Source: Candidatus Thiodictyon intracellulare
GTDB lineage: Bacteria; Pseudomonadota; Gammaproteobacteria; Chromatiales; Chromatiaceae
Direction of reading: 5' to 3'
DNA length: 5,575 nucleotides
Assembly: GCA_016292295.1 (NCBI GenBank)
Contig: JADNEJ010000301.1
Coordinates: forward strand, 1 to 5,575
The translations under genes were made by a program, and so were the position numbers. The notes below the pieces were generated by a model. The model searched no databases and was not told the DNA's origin. It worked only from the letters and a program-made list of their open reading frames with translations. Shown piece by piece: positions 5,359 to 5,575 of the stretch. How positions within the stretch are numbered: position 1 is the stretch's first letter; the number at the start of each line of letters is the position of its first letter.

Positions 5359-5575
5359 CAGCCTGTCGGACTTCGGGGTCTCGTCGGGGCGGCGGGTCCG
5401 GTACACTGTCGGGATCAACCCCGATGGCCGCTCGATGGCCGGAATGCTACTGCCGATGCACCGCTTCCACCCGATGGACCGCGATACTGACTTGCTCCTG
5501 CCGCTGTCGGTGCAGGACTAGCTGTCCAAGGGCCGCCTGGCACGCGACGTGGTCGAGGTGGTGGAAGGCTTGGAT
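5359..5575 (+). mobile_element. Left end of a degraded IS (IS1182-like), cut by the window edge
   Basis: A sequence starting near 5357-5362 (AGCAGCCTGTCGGACTT) resembles the terminal repeats I associate with elements of this kind. A transposase-like reading frame follows after about 75 nt. The left boundary is approximate, since the matching right repeat and any target duplication lie beyond the window. The element sits immediately downstream of folA without touching its coding sequence. Confidence 0.55.
5435..5575 (+). pseudogene. IS1182-like transposase, N-terminal fragment with an amber stop
   Basis: From ATG at 5435 the frame contains RFHPMDRDTDLLLPLSVQD, then TAG at 5519-5521, then LSKGRLARDVVEVVEGLD in the same frame to the window edge. 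The pattern of LLLPxSxQDWLPxxxLARFVVEVVExLDL is the typical N-terminal region (DUF772-type) of IS1182-like transposases. The TAG therefore sits exactly where relatives have Trp, consistent with a TGG to TAG change. Both sides of the stop still match, so the damage looks recent. Other in-frame ATGs at 5444 and 5456 could be the original start. The catalytic domain is outside the window. Confidence 0.7.

Overview
The window looks like a GC-rich gammaproteobacterial chromosome. The best guess is a purple sulfur bacterium or a relative (Chromatiaceae-like); this is inferred only from overall protein character, GC-rich third codon positions and gene set. I see no RNA gene, CRISPR array or phage module. 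Most of the window is housekeeping genes between two insertion-sequence ends, with one decayed gene. I found no convincing previously undescribed system.

Left edge (1-779, + strand): the tail of an IS630-type transposase and a probable IS end lead directly into the remains of a patatin-like phospholipase gene. Only the C-terminal outer-membrane barrel (surface-antigen, D15-type) part of that gene remains, and it carries one in-frame stop and one frameshift. Centre-left (799-3101, - strand): a small MIF/phenylpyruvate-tautomerase family gene lies upstream of kup, a low-affinity K+/H+ symporter, in the same orientation. The 86-nt gap between them can fold into a hairpin.

Centre (3102-3623): a 522-nt divergent intergenic region separates the tautomerase from nadD. 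It holds a perfect 11-bp tandem repeat, an AT-rich promoter-like patch and some inverted repeats, but no believable gene. Right (3624-5350, + strand): nadD (NAD synthesis), a 180-nt gap with two strong hairpins, rsfS (ribosome silencing factor) and folA (dihydrofolate reductase). folA follows rsfS directly and may start at a TTG overlapping the rsfS stop. It occupies the place usually held by rlmH.

Right edge (5351-5575): a probable IS terminal repeat begins just after folA, followed by the start of an IS1182-like transposase frame broken by an amber codon where relatives have Trp. The genes share no single pathway. nadD, rsfS and folA form a growth-linked group (NAD, ribosome dormancy, folate), while the tautomerase and kup may be a small transcription unit. 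The IS traffic on both sides suggests recent local rearrangement.
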